Positions 37,201 to 50,300 of a stretch of 64,000 nucleotides of DNA are shown here, one piece after another. How positions within the stretch are numbered: the first letter of the stretch is position 1; every line of letters starts with the position of its first letter. The stretch is from Synchiropus splendidus (lineage: Eukaryota; Chordata; Actinopteri; Syngnathiformes; Callionymidae). The notes beneath the pieces were generated by a model. The model had not been told where the DNA came from, made no database searches, and saw only the letters and a list, made by a program, of their open reading frames with translations. A program made the position numbers and the translations under genes. The stretch spans positions 124,001-188,000 of the forward strand of contig NW_026527081.1 of the NCBI RefSeq assembly GCF_027744825.2, in the 5' to 3' direction.

Positions 37201-40043
37201 GCCTGAGATAAGGTGGGTTTCGGAACGCCAAACATAAAAGTGTTAATCACTTTGGAAAAACACTTCAGACAGTTTAGATTTGATGTGCAACTACTAGAAA
37301 GACCCTTTCTGCTATAGTGGGAGGTTAAAATTTCATGTTCTGAAGCTTCCCTGAAAAGTTATGGCACAATGCACAAAAACGCTTTTCAGCCTGAGATAAG
37401 GTGGGTTTCGGAACGCCAAACATAAAAGTGTTGATAACTTTCGAAAAACACTTCAGACAGCTTAGATTTGATGTGCACCTACTAGAAAGACCCTTTCTGC
37501 TATAGTGGGAGGTTAAAATTTCATGTTCTGAAGCTTCCCTGAAAAGTTATGGCACAATGCGTAAAAACGCTTTTCAGCCTGAGATAAGGTGGGTTTCGGA
37601 ACGCCAAACATAAAAGTGTTGATAACTTTGGAAAAACACTTCAGACAGTTTAGATTTGATGTGCAACTACTAGAAAGACCCTTTCTGCTATAGTGGGAGG
37701 TTAAAATTTCATGTTCTGAAGCTTCCCTGAAAAGTTATGGCACAATGCACAAAAACGCTTTTCAGCCTGAGATAAGGTGGGTTTCGGAACGCCAAACATA
37801 AAAGTGTTAATAACTTTGGAAAAACACTTCAGACAGTTTAGATTTGATGTGCAACTACTAGAAAGACCCTTTCTGCTATAGTGGGAGGTTAAAATTTCAT
37901 GTTCTGAAGCTTTCCTGAAAAGTTATGGCACAATGCACAAAAACGCTTTTCAGCCTGAGATAAGGTGGGTTTCGGAACGCCAAACATAAAAGTGTTGATA
38001 ACTTTCGAAAAACACTTCAGAGAGCTTAGATTTGATGTGCACCTACTAGAAAGACCCTTTCTGCTATAGTGGGAGGTTAAAATTTCATGTTCTGAAGCTT
38101 CCCTGAAAAGTTATGGCACAATGCGTAAAAACGCTTTTCAGCCTGAGATAAGGTGGGTTTCGGAACGCCAAACATAAAAGTGTTGATAACTTTGGAAAAA
38201 CACTTCAGACAGTTTAGATTTGATGTGCAACTACTAGAAAGACCCTTTCTGCTATAGTGGGAGGTTAAAATTTCATGTTCTGAAGCTTTCCTGAAAAGTT
38301 ATGGCACAATGCACAAAAACGCTTTTCAGCCTGAGATAAGGTGGGTTTCGGAACGCCAAACATAAATGTGTTGATAACTTTGGAAAAACACTTCAGACAG
38401 TTTAGATTTGATGTGCAACTACTAGAAAGACCCTTCTGCTATAGTGGGACGTTAAAATTTCATGTTCTGAAGCTTCCCTGAAAAGTTATGGCACAATGCA
38501 CAAAAACGCTTTTCAGCCTGAGATAAGGTGGGTTTCGGAACGCCAAACATAAAAGTGTTAATAACTTTGGAAAAACACTTCAGACAGCTTAGATTTGATG
38601 TGCACCTACTAGAAAGACCCTTTCTGCTATAGTGGGAGGTTAAAATTTCATGTTCTGAAGCTTCCCTGAAAAGTTATGGCACAATGCGTAAAAACGCTTT
38701 TCAGCCTGAGATAAGGTGGGTTTCGGAACGCCAAACATAAAAGTGTTGATAACTTTGGAAAAACACTTCAGACAGTTTAGATTTGATGTGCAACTACTAG
38801 AAAGACCCTTTCTGCTATAGTGGGACGTTAAAATTTCATGTTCTGAAGCTTCCCTGAAAAGTTATGGCACAATGCACAAAAACGCTTTTCAGCCTGAGAT
38901 AAGGTGGGTTTCGGAACGCCAAACATAAAAGTGTTAATAACTTTGGAAAAACACTTCAGACAGCTTAGATTTGATGTGCAACTACTAGAAAGACCCTTTC
39001 TGCTATAGTGGGAGGTTAAAATTTCATGTTCTGAAGCTTCCCTGAAAAGTTATGGCACAATGCACAAAAACGCTTTTCAGCCTGAGATAAGGTGGGTTTC
39101 GGAACGCCAAACATAAAAGTGTTGATAACTTTCGAAAAACACTTCAGAGAGCTTAGATTTGATGTGCACCTACTAGAAAGACCCTTTCTGCTATAGTGGG
39201 AGGTTAAAATTTCATGTTCTGAAGCTTCCCTGAAAAGTTATGGCACAATGCGTAAAAACGCTTTTCAGCCTGAGATAAGGTGGGTTTCGGAACGCCAAAC
39301 ATAAAAGTGTTGATAACTTTGGAAAAACACTTCAGACAGTTTAGATTTGATGTGCAACTACTAGAAAGACCCTTTCTGCTATAGTGGGAGGTTAAAATTT
39401 CATGTTCTGAAGCTTTCCTGAAAAGTTATGGCACAATGCACAAAAACGCTTTTCAGCCTGAGATAAGGTGGGTTTCGGAACGCCAAACATAAAAGTGTTG
39501 ATTACTTTGGAAAAACACTTCAGACAGTTTAGATTTGATGTGCAACTACTAGAAAGACCCTTTCTGCTATAGTGGGAGGTTAAAATTTCATGTTCTGAAG
39601 CTTCCCTGAAAAGTTATGGCACAATGCACAAAAACGCTTTTCAGCCTGAGATAAGGTGGGTTTCGGAACGCCAAACATAAAAGTGTTGATAACTTTCGAA
39701 AAACACTTCAGAGAGCTTAGATTTGATGTGCACCTACTAGAAAGACCCTTTCTGCTATAGTGGGAGGTTAAAATTTCATGTTCTGAAGCTTCCCTGAAAA
39801 GTTATGGCACAATGCGTAAAAACGCTTTTCAGCCTGAGATAAGGTGGGTTTCGGAACGCCAAACATAAAAGTGTTGATAACTTTGGAAAAACACTTCAGA
39901 CAGTTTAGATTTGATGTGCAACTACTAGAAAGACCCTTTCTGCTATAGTGGGAGGTTAAAATTTCATGTTCTGAAGCTTTCCTGAAAAGTTATGGCACAA
40001 TGCACAAAAACGCTTTTCAGCCTGAGATAAGGTGGGTTTCGGA
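31209..40043 (+). repeat. 47-monomer long unit, copy 2 (M167-M213)
   Basis: Same landmark order as the previous unit: G108 (31209), C118 (31397), T79 (32525), A2 (34029), TTTTGT (35157), T79 (35345), A39 (35909), G123/C24 pair (37037-37412), T15 (38353), GATTAC (39480). It lacks the 940-bp duplication but includes the six-monomer T15 segment. A single base is missing near 38434 in the T15 monomer, so this copy is 8,835 bp. M184 has a private CAGGCAG change. Only satellite sequence is present. Confidence 0.82.
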
Positions 40044-41923
40044 ACGCCAAACATAAAAGTGTTGATAACTTTTGAAAAACACTTCAGACAGCTTAGATTT
40101 GATGTGCAACTACTAGAAAGACCCTTTCTGCTATAGTGGGAGGTTAAAATGTCATGTTCTGAAGCTTCCCTGAAAAGTTATGGCACAATGCACAAAAACG
40201 CTTTTCAGCCTGAGATAAGGTGGGTTTCGGAACGCCAAACATAAAAGTGTTGATAACTTTGGAAAAACACTTCAGACAGTTTAGATTTGATGTGCAACTA
40301 CTAGAAAGACCCTTTCTGCTATAGTGGGAGGTTAAAATTTCATGTTCTCAAGCTTCCCTGAAAAGTTATGGCACAATGCACAAAAACGCTTTTCAGCCTG
40401 AGATAAGGTGGGTTTCGGAACGCCAAACATAAAAGTGTTGATAACTTTGGAAAAACACTTCAGACAGTTTAGATTTGATGTGCAACTACTAGAAAGACCC
40501 TTTCTGCTATAGTGGGAGGTTAAAATTTCATGTTCTGAAGCTTCCCTGAAAAGTTATGGCACAATGCGTAAAAACGCTTTTCAGCCTGAGATAAGGTGGG
40601 TTTCGGAACGCCAAACATAAAAGTGTTAATAACTTTGGAAAAACACTTCAGACAGTTTAGATTTGATGTGCAACTACTAGAAAGACCCTTTCTGCTATAG
40701 TGGGAGGTTAAAATTTCATGTTCTGAAGCTTCCCTGAAAAGTTATGGCACAATGCACAAAAACGCTTTTCAGCCTGAGATAAGGTGGGTTTCGGAACGCC
40801 AAACATAAAAGTGTTGATAACTTTCGAAAAACACTTCAGAGAGCTTAGATTTGATGTGCACCTACTAGAAAGACCCTTTCTGCTATAGTGGGAGGTTAAA
40901 ATTTCATGTTCTGAAGCTTTCCTGAAAAGTTATGGCACAATGCACAAAAACGCTTTTCAGCCTGAGATAAGGTGGGTTTCGGAACGCCAAACATAAAAGT
41001 GTTGATAACTTTTGAAAAACACTTCAGACAGCTTAGATTTGATGTGCAACTACTAGAAAGACCCTTTCTGCTATAGTGGGAGGTTAAAATTTCATGTTCT
41101 GAAGCTTCCCTGAAAAGTTATGGCACAATGCACAAAAACGCTTTTCAGCCTGAGATAAGGTGGGTTTCGGAACGCCAAACATAAAAGTGTTGATAACTTT
41201 GGAAAAACACTTCAGACAGTTTAGATTTGATGTGCAACTACTAGAAAGACCCTTTCTGCTATAGTGGGAGGTTAAAATTTCATGTTCTGAAGCTTTCCTG
41301 AAAAGTTATGGCACAATGCACAAAAACGCTTTTCAGCCTGAGATAAGGTGGGTTTCGGAACGCCAAACATAAAAGTGTTGATAACTTTTGAAAAACACTT
41401 CAGACAGCTTAGATTTGATGTGCAACTACTAGAAAGACCCTTTCTGCTATAGTGGGAGGTTAAAATTTCATGTTCTGAAGCTTCCCTGAAAAGTTATGGC
41501 ACAATGCACAAAAACGCTTTTCAGCCTGAGATAAGGTGGGTTTCGGAACGCCAAACATAAAAGTGTTGATAACTTTCGAAAAACACTTCAGACAGCTTAG
41601 ATTTGATGTGCACCTACTAGAAAGATCCTTTCTGCTATAGTGGGAGGTTAAAATTTCATGTTCTGAAGCTTCCCTGAAAAGTTATGGCACAATGCGTAAA
41701 AACGCTTTTCAGCCTGAGATAAGGTGGGTTTCGGAACGCCAAACATAAAAGTGTTGATAACTTTGGAAAAACACTTCAGACAGTTTAGATTTGATGTGCA
41801 ACTACTAGAAAGACCCTTTCTGCTATAGTGGGAGGTTAAAATTTCATGTTCTGAAGCTTCCCTGAAAAGTTATGGCACAATGCACAAAAACGCTTTTCAG
41901 CCTGAGATAAGGTGGGTTTCGGA
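40044..41923 (+). repeat. Start of a third long unit (M214-M223)
   Basis: Ten monomers: G108 gamma, C118 beta, GT beta, A21, alpha-T125, gamma, beta-T125, gamma, T79 alpha (41548), beta. The order matches 22373-24253. Instead of continuing into M18-like monomers, the path then enters the 29-monomer unit at 41924. This is the junction where the long and short HOR types meet. Confidence 0.82.
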
Positions 41924-44900
41924 ACGCCAAACATAAAAGTGTTGATAACTTTCGAAAAACACTTCAGAGAGCTTAGATTTGATGTGCACCTACTAGAAAG
42001 ACCCTTTCTGCTATAGTGGGAGGTTAAAATTTCATGTTCTGAAGCTTCCCTGAAAAGTTATGGCACAATGCGTAAAAACGCTTTTCAGCCTGAGATAAGG
42101 TGGGTTTCGGAACGCCAAACATAAAAGTGTTGATAACTTTGGAAAAACACTTCAGACAGTTTAGATTTGATGTGCAACTACTAGAAAGACCCTTTCTGCT
42201 ATAGTGGGAGGTTAAAATTTCATGTTCTGAAGCTTTCCTGAAAAGTTATGGCACAACGCACAAAAACGCTTTTCAGCCTGAGATAAGGTGGGTTTCGGAA
42301 CGCCAAACATAAAAGTGTTGATAACTTTTGAAAAACACTTCAGACAGCTTAGATTTGATGTGCAACTACTAGAAAGACCCTTTCTGCTATAGTGGGAGGT
42401 TAAAATTTCATGTTCTGAAGCTTCCCTGAAAAGTTATGGCACAATGCACAAAAACGCTTTTCAGCCTGAGATAAGGTGGGTTTCGGAACGCCAAACATAA
42501 AAGTGTTGATAACTTTGGAAAAACACTTCAGACAGTTTAGATTTGATGTGCAACTACTAGAAAGACCCTTTCTGCTATAGTGGGAGGTTAAAATTTCATG
42601 TTCTGAAGCTTCCCTGAAAAGTTATGGCACAATGCACAAAAACGCTTTTCAGCCTGAGATAAGGTGGGTTTCGGAACGCCAAACATAAAAGTGTTGATAA
42701 CTTTGGAAAAACACTTCAGACAGTTTAGATTTGATGTGCAACTACTAGAAAGACCCTTTCTGCTATAGTGGGAGGTTAAAATTTCATGTTCTGAAGCTTC
42801 CCTGAAAAGTTATGGCACAATGCACAAAAACGCTTTTCAGCCTGAGATAAGGTGGGTTTCGGAACGCCAAACATAAAAGTGTTGATAACTTTCGAAAAAC
42901 ACTTCAGAGAGCTTAGATTTGATGTGCACCTACTAGAAAGACCCTTTCTGCTATAGTGGGAGGTTAAAATTTCATGTTCTGAAGCTTTCCTGAAAAGTTA
43001 TGGCACAATGCACAAAAACGCTTTTCAGCCTGAGATAAGGTGGGTTTCGGAACGCCAAACATAAAAGTGTTGATAACTTTCGAAAAACACTTCAGAGAGC
43101 TTAGATTTGATGTGCACCTACTAGAAAGACCCTTTCTGCTATAGTGGGAGGTTAAAATTTCATGTTCTGAAGCTTCCCTGAAAAGTTATGGCACAATGCG
43201 TAAAAACGCTTTTCAGCCTGAGATAAGGTGGGTTTCGGAACGCCAAACATAAAAGTGTTGATAACTTTGGAAAAACACTTCAGACAGCTTAGATTTGATG
43301 TGCAACTACTAGAAAGACCCTTTCTGCTATAGTGGGAGGTTAAAATTTCATGTTCTGAAGCTTCCCTGAAAAGTTATGGCACAATGCACAAAAACGCTTT
43401 TCAGCCTGAGATAAGGTGGGTTTCGGAACGCCAAACATAAAAGTGTTGATAACTTTCGAAAAACACTTCAGACAGCTTAGATTTGATGTGCACCTACTAG
43501 AAAGACCCTTTCTGCTATAGTGGGAGGTTAAAATTTCATGTTCTGAAGCTTCCCTGAAAAGTTATGGCACAATGCGTAAAAACGCTTTTCAGCCTGAGAT
43601 AAGGTGGGTTTCGGAACGCCAAACATAAAAGTGTTGATAACTTTGGAAAAACACTTCAGACAGTTTAGATTTGATGTGCAACTACTAGAAAGACCCTTTC
43701 TGCTATAGTGGGAGGTTAAAATTTCATGTTCTGAAGCTTCCCTGAAAAGTTATGGCACAATGCACAAAAACGCTTTTCAGCCTGAGATAAGGTGGGTTTC
43801 GGAACGCCAAACATAAAAGTGTTAATAACTTCGGAAAAACACTTCAGACAGTTTAGATTTGATGTGCAACTACTAGAAAGACCCTTTCTGCTATAGTGGG
43901 AGGTTAAAATTTCATGTTCTGAAGCTTCCCTGAAAAGTTATGGCACAATGCACAAAAACGCTTTTCAGCCTGAGATAAGGTGGGTTTCGGAACGCCAAAC
44001 ATAAAAGTGTTGATAACTTTCGAAAAACACTTCAGAGAGCTTAGATTTGATGTGCACCTACTAGAAAGACCCTTTCTGCTATAGTGGGAGGTTAAAATTT
44101 CATGTTCTGAAGCTTCCCTGAAAAGTTATGGCACAATGCGTAAAAACGCTTTTCAGCCTGAGATAAGGTGGGTTTCGGAACGCCAAACATAAAAGTGTTG
44201 ATAACTTTGGAAAAACACTTCAGAGAGTTTAGATTTGATGTGCAACTACTAGAAAGACCCTTTCTGCTATAGTGGGAGGTTAAAATTTCATGTTCTGAAG
44301 CTTTCCTGAAAAGTTATGGCACAATGCACAAAAACGCTTTTCAGCCTGAGATAAGGTGGGTTTCGGAACGCCAAACATAAAAGTGTTGATAACTTTTGAA
44401 AAACACTTCAGACAGCTTAGATTTGACGTGCAACTACTAGAAAGACCCTTTCTGCTATAGTGGGAGGTTAAAATTTCATGTTCTGAAGCTTCCCTGAAAA
44501 GTTATGGCACAATGCACAAAAACGCTTTTCAGCCTGAGATAAGGTGGGTTTCGGAACGCCAAACATAAAAGTGTTGATAACTTTGGAAAAACACTTCAGA
44601 CAGTTTAGATTTGATGTGCAACTACTAGAAAGACCCTTTCTGCTATAGTGGGAGGTTAAAATTTCATGTTCTGAAGCTTCCCTGAAAAGTTATGGCACAA
44701 TGCACAAAAACGCTTTTCAGCCTGAGATAAGGTGGGTTTCGGAACGCCAAACATAAAAGTGTTGATAACTTTCGAAAAAAACTTCAGAGAGCTTAGAGTT
44801 GATGTGCACCTACTAGAAAGACCCTTTCTGCTATAGTGGGAGGTTAAAATTTCATGTTCTGAAGCTTCCCTGAAAAGTTATGGCACAATGCGTAAAAACG

Positions 44901-47375
44901 CTTTTCAGCCTGAGATAAGGTGGGTTTCGGAACGCCAAACATAAAAGTGTTGATAACTTTGGAAAAACACTTCAGACAGTTTAGATTTGATGTGCAACTA
45001 CTAGAAAGACCCTTTCTGCTATAGTGGGAGGTTAAAATTTCATGTTCTGAAGCTTTCCTGAAAAGTTATGGCACAATGCACAAAAACGCTTTTCAGCCTG
45101 AGATAAGGTGGGTTTCGGAACGCCAAACATAAAAGTGTTGATAACTTTTGAAAAACACTTCAGACAGCTTAGATTTGATGTGCAACTACTAGAAAGACCC
45201 TTTCTGCTATAGTGGGAGGTTAAAATTTCATGTTCTGAAGCTTCCCTGAAAAGTTATGGCACAATGCGTAAAAACGCTTTTCAGCCTGAGATAAGGTGGG
45301 TTTCGGAACGCCAAACATAAAAGTGTTGATAACTTTGGAAAAACACTTCAGACAGTTTAGATTTGATGTGCAACTACTAGAAAGACCCTTTCTGCTATAG
45401 TGGGAGGTTAAAATTTCATGTTCTGAAGCTTTCCTGAAAAGTTATGGCACAATGCACAAAAACGCTTTTCAGCCTGAGATAAGGTGGGTTTCGGAACGCC
45501 AAACATAAAAGTGTTGATAACTTTGGAAAAACACTTCAGACAGTTTAGATTTGATGTGCAACTACTAGAAAGACCCTTTCTGCTATAGTGGGAGGTTAAA
45601 ATTTCATGTTCTGAAGCTTTCCTGAAAAGTTATGGCACAATGCACAAAAACGCTTTTCAGCCTGAGATAAGGTGGGTTTCGGAACGCCAAACATAAAAGT
45701 GTTGATAACTTTTGAAAAACACTTCAGACAGCTTAGATTTGATGTGCAACTACTAGAAAGACCCTTTCTGCTATAGTGGGAGGTTAAAATTTCATCTTCT
45801 GAAGCTTCCCTGAAAAGTTATGGCACAATGCACAAAAACGCTTTTCAGCCTGAGATAAGGTGGGTTTCGGAACGCCAAACATAAAAGTGTTGATAACTTT
45901 GGAAAAACACTTCAGACAGTTTAGATTTGATGTGCAACTACTAGAAAGACCCTTTCTGCTATAGTGGGAGGTTAAAATTTCATGTTCTGAAGCTTCCCTG
46001 AAAAGTTATGGCACAATGCGTAAAAACGCTTTTCAGCCTGAGATAAGGTGGGTTTCGGAAAGCCAAACATAAAAGTGTTGATAACTTTGGAAAAACACTT
46101 CAGACAGTTTAGATTTGATGTGCAACTACTAGAAAGACCCTTTCTGCTATAGTGGGAGGTTAAAATTTCATGTTCTGAAGCTTCCCTGAAAAGTTATGGC
46201 ACAATGCGTAAAAACGCTTTTCAGCCTGAGATAAGGTGGGTTTCGGAACGCCAAACATAAAAGTGTTAATAACTTTGGAAAAACACTTCAGACAGTTTAG
46301 ATTTGATGTGCAACTACTAGAAAGACCCTTTCTGCTATAGTGGGAGGTTAAAATTTCATGTTCTGAAGCTTCCCTGAAAAGTTATGGCACAATGCGTAAA
46401 AACGCTTTTCAGCATGAGATAAGGTGGGTTTCGGAACGCCAAACATAAAAGTGTTGATAACTTTTGAAAAACACTTCAGAGAGCTTAGATTTGATGTGCA
46501 ACTACTAGAAAGACCCTTTCTGCTATAGTGGGAGGTTAAAATTTCATGTTCTGAAGCTTCCCTGAAAAGTTATGGCACAATGCACAAAAACGCTTTTCAG
46601 CCTGAGATAAGGTGGGTTTCGGAACGCCAAACATAAAAGTGTTGATAACTTTGGAAAAACACTTCAGACAGTTTAGATTTGATGTGCAACTACTAGAAAG
46701 ACCCTTTCTGCTATAGTGGGAGGTTAAAATTTCATGTTCTGAAGCTTTCCTGAAAAGTTATGGCACAATGCACAAAAACGCTTTTCAGCCTGAGATAAGG
46801 TGGGTTTCGGAACGCCAAACATAAAAGTGTTGATAACTTTTGAAAAACACTTCAGACAGCTTAGATTTGATGTGCAACTACTAGAAAGACCCTTTCTGCT
46901 ATAGTGGGAGGTTAAAATTTCATGTTCTGAAGCTTCCCTGAAAAGTTATGGCACAATGCACAAAAACGCTTTTCAGCCTGAGATAAGGTGGGTTTCGGAA
47001 CGCCAAACATAAAAGTGTTGATAACTTTCGAAAAACACTTCAGACAGCTTAGATTTGATGTGCACCTACTAGAAAGATCCTTTCTGCTATAGTGGGAGGT
47101 TAAAATTTCATGTTCTGAAGCTTCCCTGAAAAGTTATGGCACAATGCGTAAAAACGCTTTTCAGCCTGAGATAAGGTGGGTTTCGGAACGCCAAACATAA
47201 AAGTGTTGATAACTTTGGAAAAACACTTCAGACAGTTTAGATTTGATGTGCAACTACTAGAAAGACCCTTTCTGCTATAGTGGGAGGTTAAAATTTCATG
47301 TTCTGAAGCTTCCCTGAAAAGTTATGGCACAATGCACAAAAACGCTTTTCAGCCTGAGATAAGGTGGGTTTCGGA
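41924..47375 (+). repeat. 29-monomer unit (M224-M252)
   Basis: A 5,452-bp unit collinear with M1-M24, then jumping through a hybrid monomer (46436-46623) to T79 (47000) and its following beta. Markers shared with the next unit only include C146 (GCACAACGC, 42112), C113 (TCATCTTC, 45684) and A167 (46248). C60 (44368) and G55 (44744) are shared both with the next unit and with 7.9-8.3 kb. This pattern shows the pair 41924-52827 arose by a tandem duplication after divergence from the copy at the window start. Confidence 0.85.
46436..46623 (+). repeat. Hybrid monomer M248 at a recombination junction
   Basis: M248 has T30, G46 and C49 like the left part of M276 in the sister unit, but A66, C125 and AC149-150 like the following gamma monomer M277. 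It replaces both: the sister unit has two monomers where this one has one. The simplest reading is an unequal exchange within the monomer between in-unit positions 49 and 66 (about 46484-46501), deleting exactly 188 bp. The next gamma monomer also lacks the TTTTGT change of the sister unit, so the exchange partner was probably the paralogous block seen at 40796-41547. Confidence 0.65.
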
Positions 47376-50300
47376 ACGCCAAACATAAAAGTGTTGATAA
47401 CTTTCGAAAAACAGTTCAGAGAGCTTAGATTTGATGTGCACCTACTAGAAAGACCCTTTCTGCTATAGTGGGAGGTTAAAATTTCATGTTCTGAAGCTTC
47501 CCTGAAAAGTTATGGCACAATGCGTAAAAACGCTTTTCAGCCTGAGATAAGGTGGGTTTCGGAACGCCAAACATAAAAGTGTTGATAACTTTGGAAAAAC
47601 ACTTCAGACAGTTTAGATTTGATGTGCAACTACTAGAAAGACCCTTTCTGCTATAGTGGGAGGTTAAAATTTCATGTTCTGAAGCTTTCCTGAAAAGTTA
47701 TGGCACAACGCACAAAAACGCTTTTCAGCCTGAGATAAGGTGGGTTTCGGAACGCCAAACATAAAAGTGTTGATAACTTTTGAAAAACACTTCAGACAGC
47801 TTAGATTTGATGTGCAACTACTAGAAAGACCCTTTCTGCTATAGTGGGAGGTTAAAATTTCATGTTCTGAAGCTTCCCTGAAAAGTTATGGCACAATGCA
47901 CAAAAACGCTTTTCAGCCTGAGATAAGGTGGGTTTCGGAACGCCAAACATAAAAGTGTTGATAACTTTGGAAAAACACTTCAGACAGTTTAGATTTGATG
48001 TGCAACTACTAGAAAGACCCTTTCTGCTATAGTGGGAGGTTAAAATTTCATGTTCTGAAGCTTCCCTGAAAAGTTATGGCACAATGCACAAAAACGCTTT
48101 TCAGCCTGAGATAAGGTGGGTTTCGGAACGCCAAACATAAAAGTGTTGATAACTTTGGAAAAACACTTCAGACAGTTTAGATTTGATGTGCAACTACTAG
48201 AAAGACCCTTTCTGCTATAGTGGGAGGTTAAAATTTCATGTTCTGAAGCTTCCCTGAAAAGTTATGGCACAATGCACAAAAACGCTTTTCAGCCTGAGAT
48301 AAGGTGGGTTTCGGAACGCCAAACATAAAAGTGTTGATAACTTTCGAAAAACACTTCAGAGAGCTTAGATTTGATGTGCACCTACTAGAAAGACCCTTTC
48401 TGCTATAGTGGGAGGTTAAAATTTCATGTTCTGAAGCTTTCCTGAAAAGTTATGGCACAATGCACAAAAACGCTTTTCAGCCTGAGATAAGGTGGGTTTC
48501 GGAACGCCAAACATAAAAGTGTTGATAACTTTGGAAAAACACTTCAGACAGCTTAGATTTGATGTGCAACTACTAGAAAGACCCTTTCTGCTATAGTGGG
48601 AGGTTAAAATTTCATGTTCTGAAGCTTCCCTGAAAAGTTATGGCACAATGCACAAAAACGCTTTTCAGCCTGAGATAAGGTGGGTTTCGGAACGCCAAAC
48701 ATAAAAGTGTTGATAACTTTCGAAAAACACTTCAGACAGCTTAGATTTGATGTGCACCTACTAGAAAGACCCTTTCTGCTATAGTGGGAGGTTAAAATTT
48801 CATGTTCTGAAGCTTCCCTGAAAAGTTATGGCACAATGCGTAAAAACGCTTTTCAGCCTGAGATAAGGTGGGTTTCGGAACGCCAAACATAAAAGTGTTG
48901 ATAACTTTGGAAAAACACTTCAGACAGTTTAGATTTGATGTGCAACTACTAGAAAGACCCTTTCTGCTATAGTGGGAGGTTAAAATTTCATGTTCTGAAG
49001 CTTCCCTGAAAAGTTATGGCACAATGCACAAAAACGCTTTTCAGCCTGAGATAAGGTGGGTTTCGGAACGCCAAACATAAAAGTGTTAATAACTTCGGAA
49101 AAACACTTCAGACAGTTTAGATTTGATGTGCAACTACTAGAAAGACCCTTTCTGCTATAGTGGGAGGTTAAAATTTCATGTTCTGAAGCTTCCCTGAAAA
49201 GTTATGGCACAATGCACAAAAACGCTTTTCAGCCTGAGATAAGGTGGGTTTCGGAACGCCAAACATAAAAGTGTTGATAACTTTCGAAAAACACTTCAGA
49301 GAGCTTAGATTTGATGTGCACCTACTAGAAAGACCCTTTCTGCTATAGTGGGAGGTTAAAATTTCATGTTCTGAAGCTTCCCTGAAAAGTTATGGCACAA
49401 TGCGTAAAAACGCTTTTCAGCCTGAGATAAGGTGGGTTTCGGAACGCCAAACATAAAAGTGTTGATAACTTTCGAAAAACACTTCAGAGAGTTTAGATTT
49501 GATGTGCAACTACTAGAAAGACCCTTTCTGCTATAGTGGGAGGTTAAAATTTCATGTTCTGAAGCTTTCCTGAAAAGTTATGGCACAATGCACAAAAACG
49601 CTTTTCAGCCTGAGATAAGGTGGGTTTCGGAACGCCAAACATAAAAGTGTTGATAACTTTTGAAAAACACTTCAGACAGCTTAGATTTGACGTGCAACTA
49701 CTAGAAAGACCCTTTCTGCTATAGTGGGAGGTTAAAATTTCATGTTCTGAAGCTTCCCTGAAAAGTTATGGCACAATGCACAAAAACGCTTTTCAGCCTG
49801 AGATAAGGTGGGTTTCGGAACGCCAAACATAAAAGTGTTGATAACTTTGGAAAAACACTTCAGACAGTTTAGATTTGATGTGCAACTACTTGAAAGACCC
49901 TTTCTGCTATAGTGGGAGGTTAAAATTTCATGTTCTGAAGCTTCCCTGAAAAGTTATGGCACAATGCACAAAAACGCTTTTCAGCCTGAGATAAGGTGGG
50001 TTTCGGAACGCCAAACATAAAAGTGTTGATAACTTTCGAAAAATACTTCAGAGAGCTTAGAGTTGATGTGCACCTACTAGAAAGACCCTTTCTGCTATAG
50101 TGGGAGGTTAAAATTTCATGTTCTGAAGCTTCCCTGAAAAGTTATGGCACAATGCGTAAAAACGCTTTTCAGCCTGAGATAAGGTGGGTTTCGGAACGCC
50201 AAACATAAAAGTGTTGATAACTTTGGAAAAACACTTCAGACAGTTTAGATTTGATGTGCAACTACTAGAAAGACCCTTTCTGCTATAGTGGGAGGTTAAA

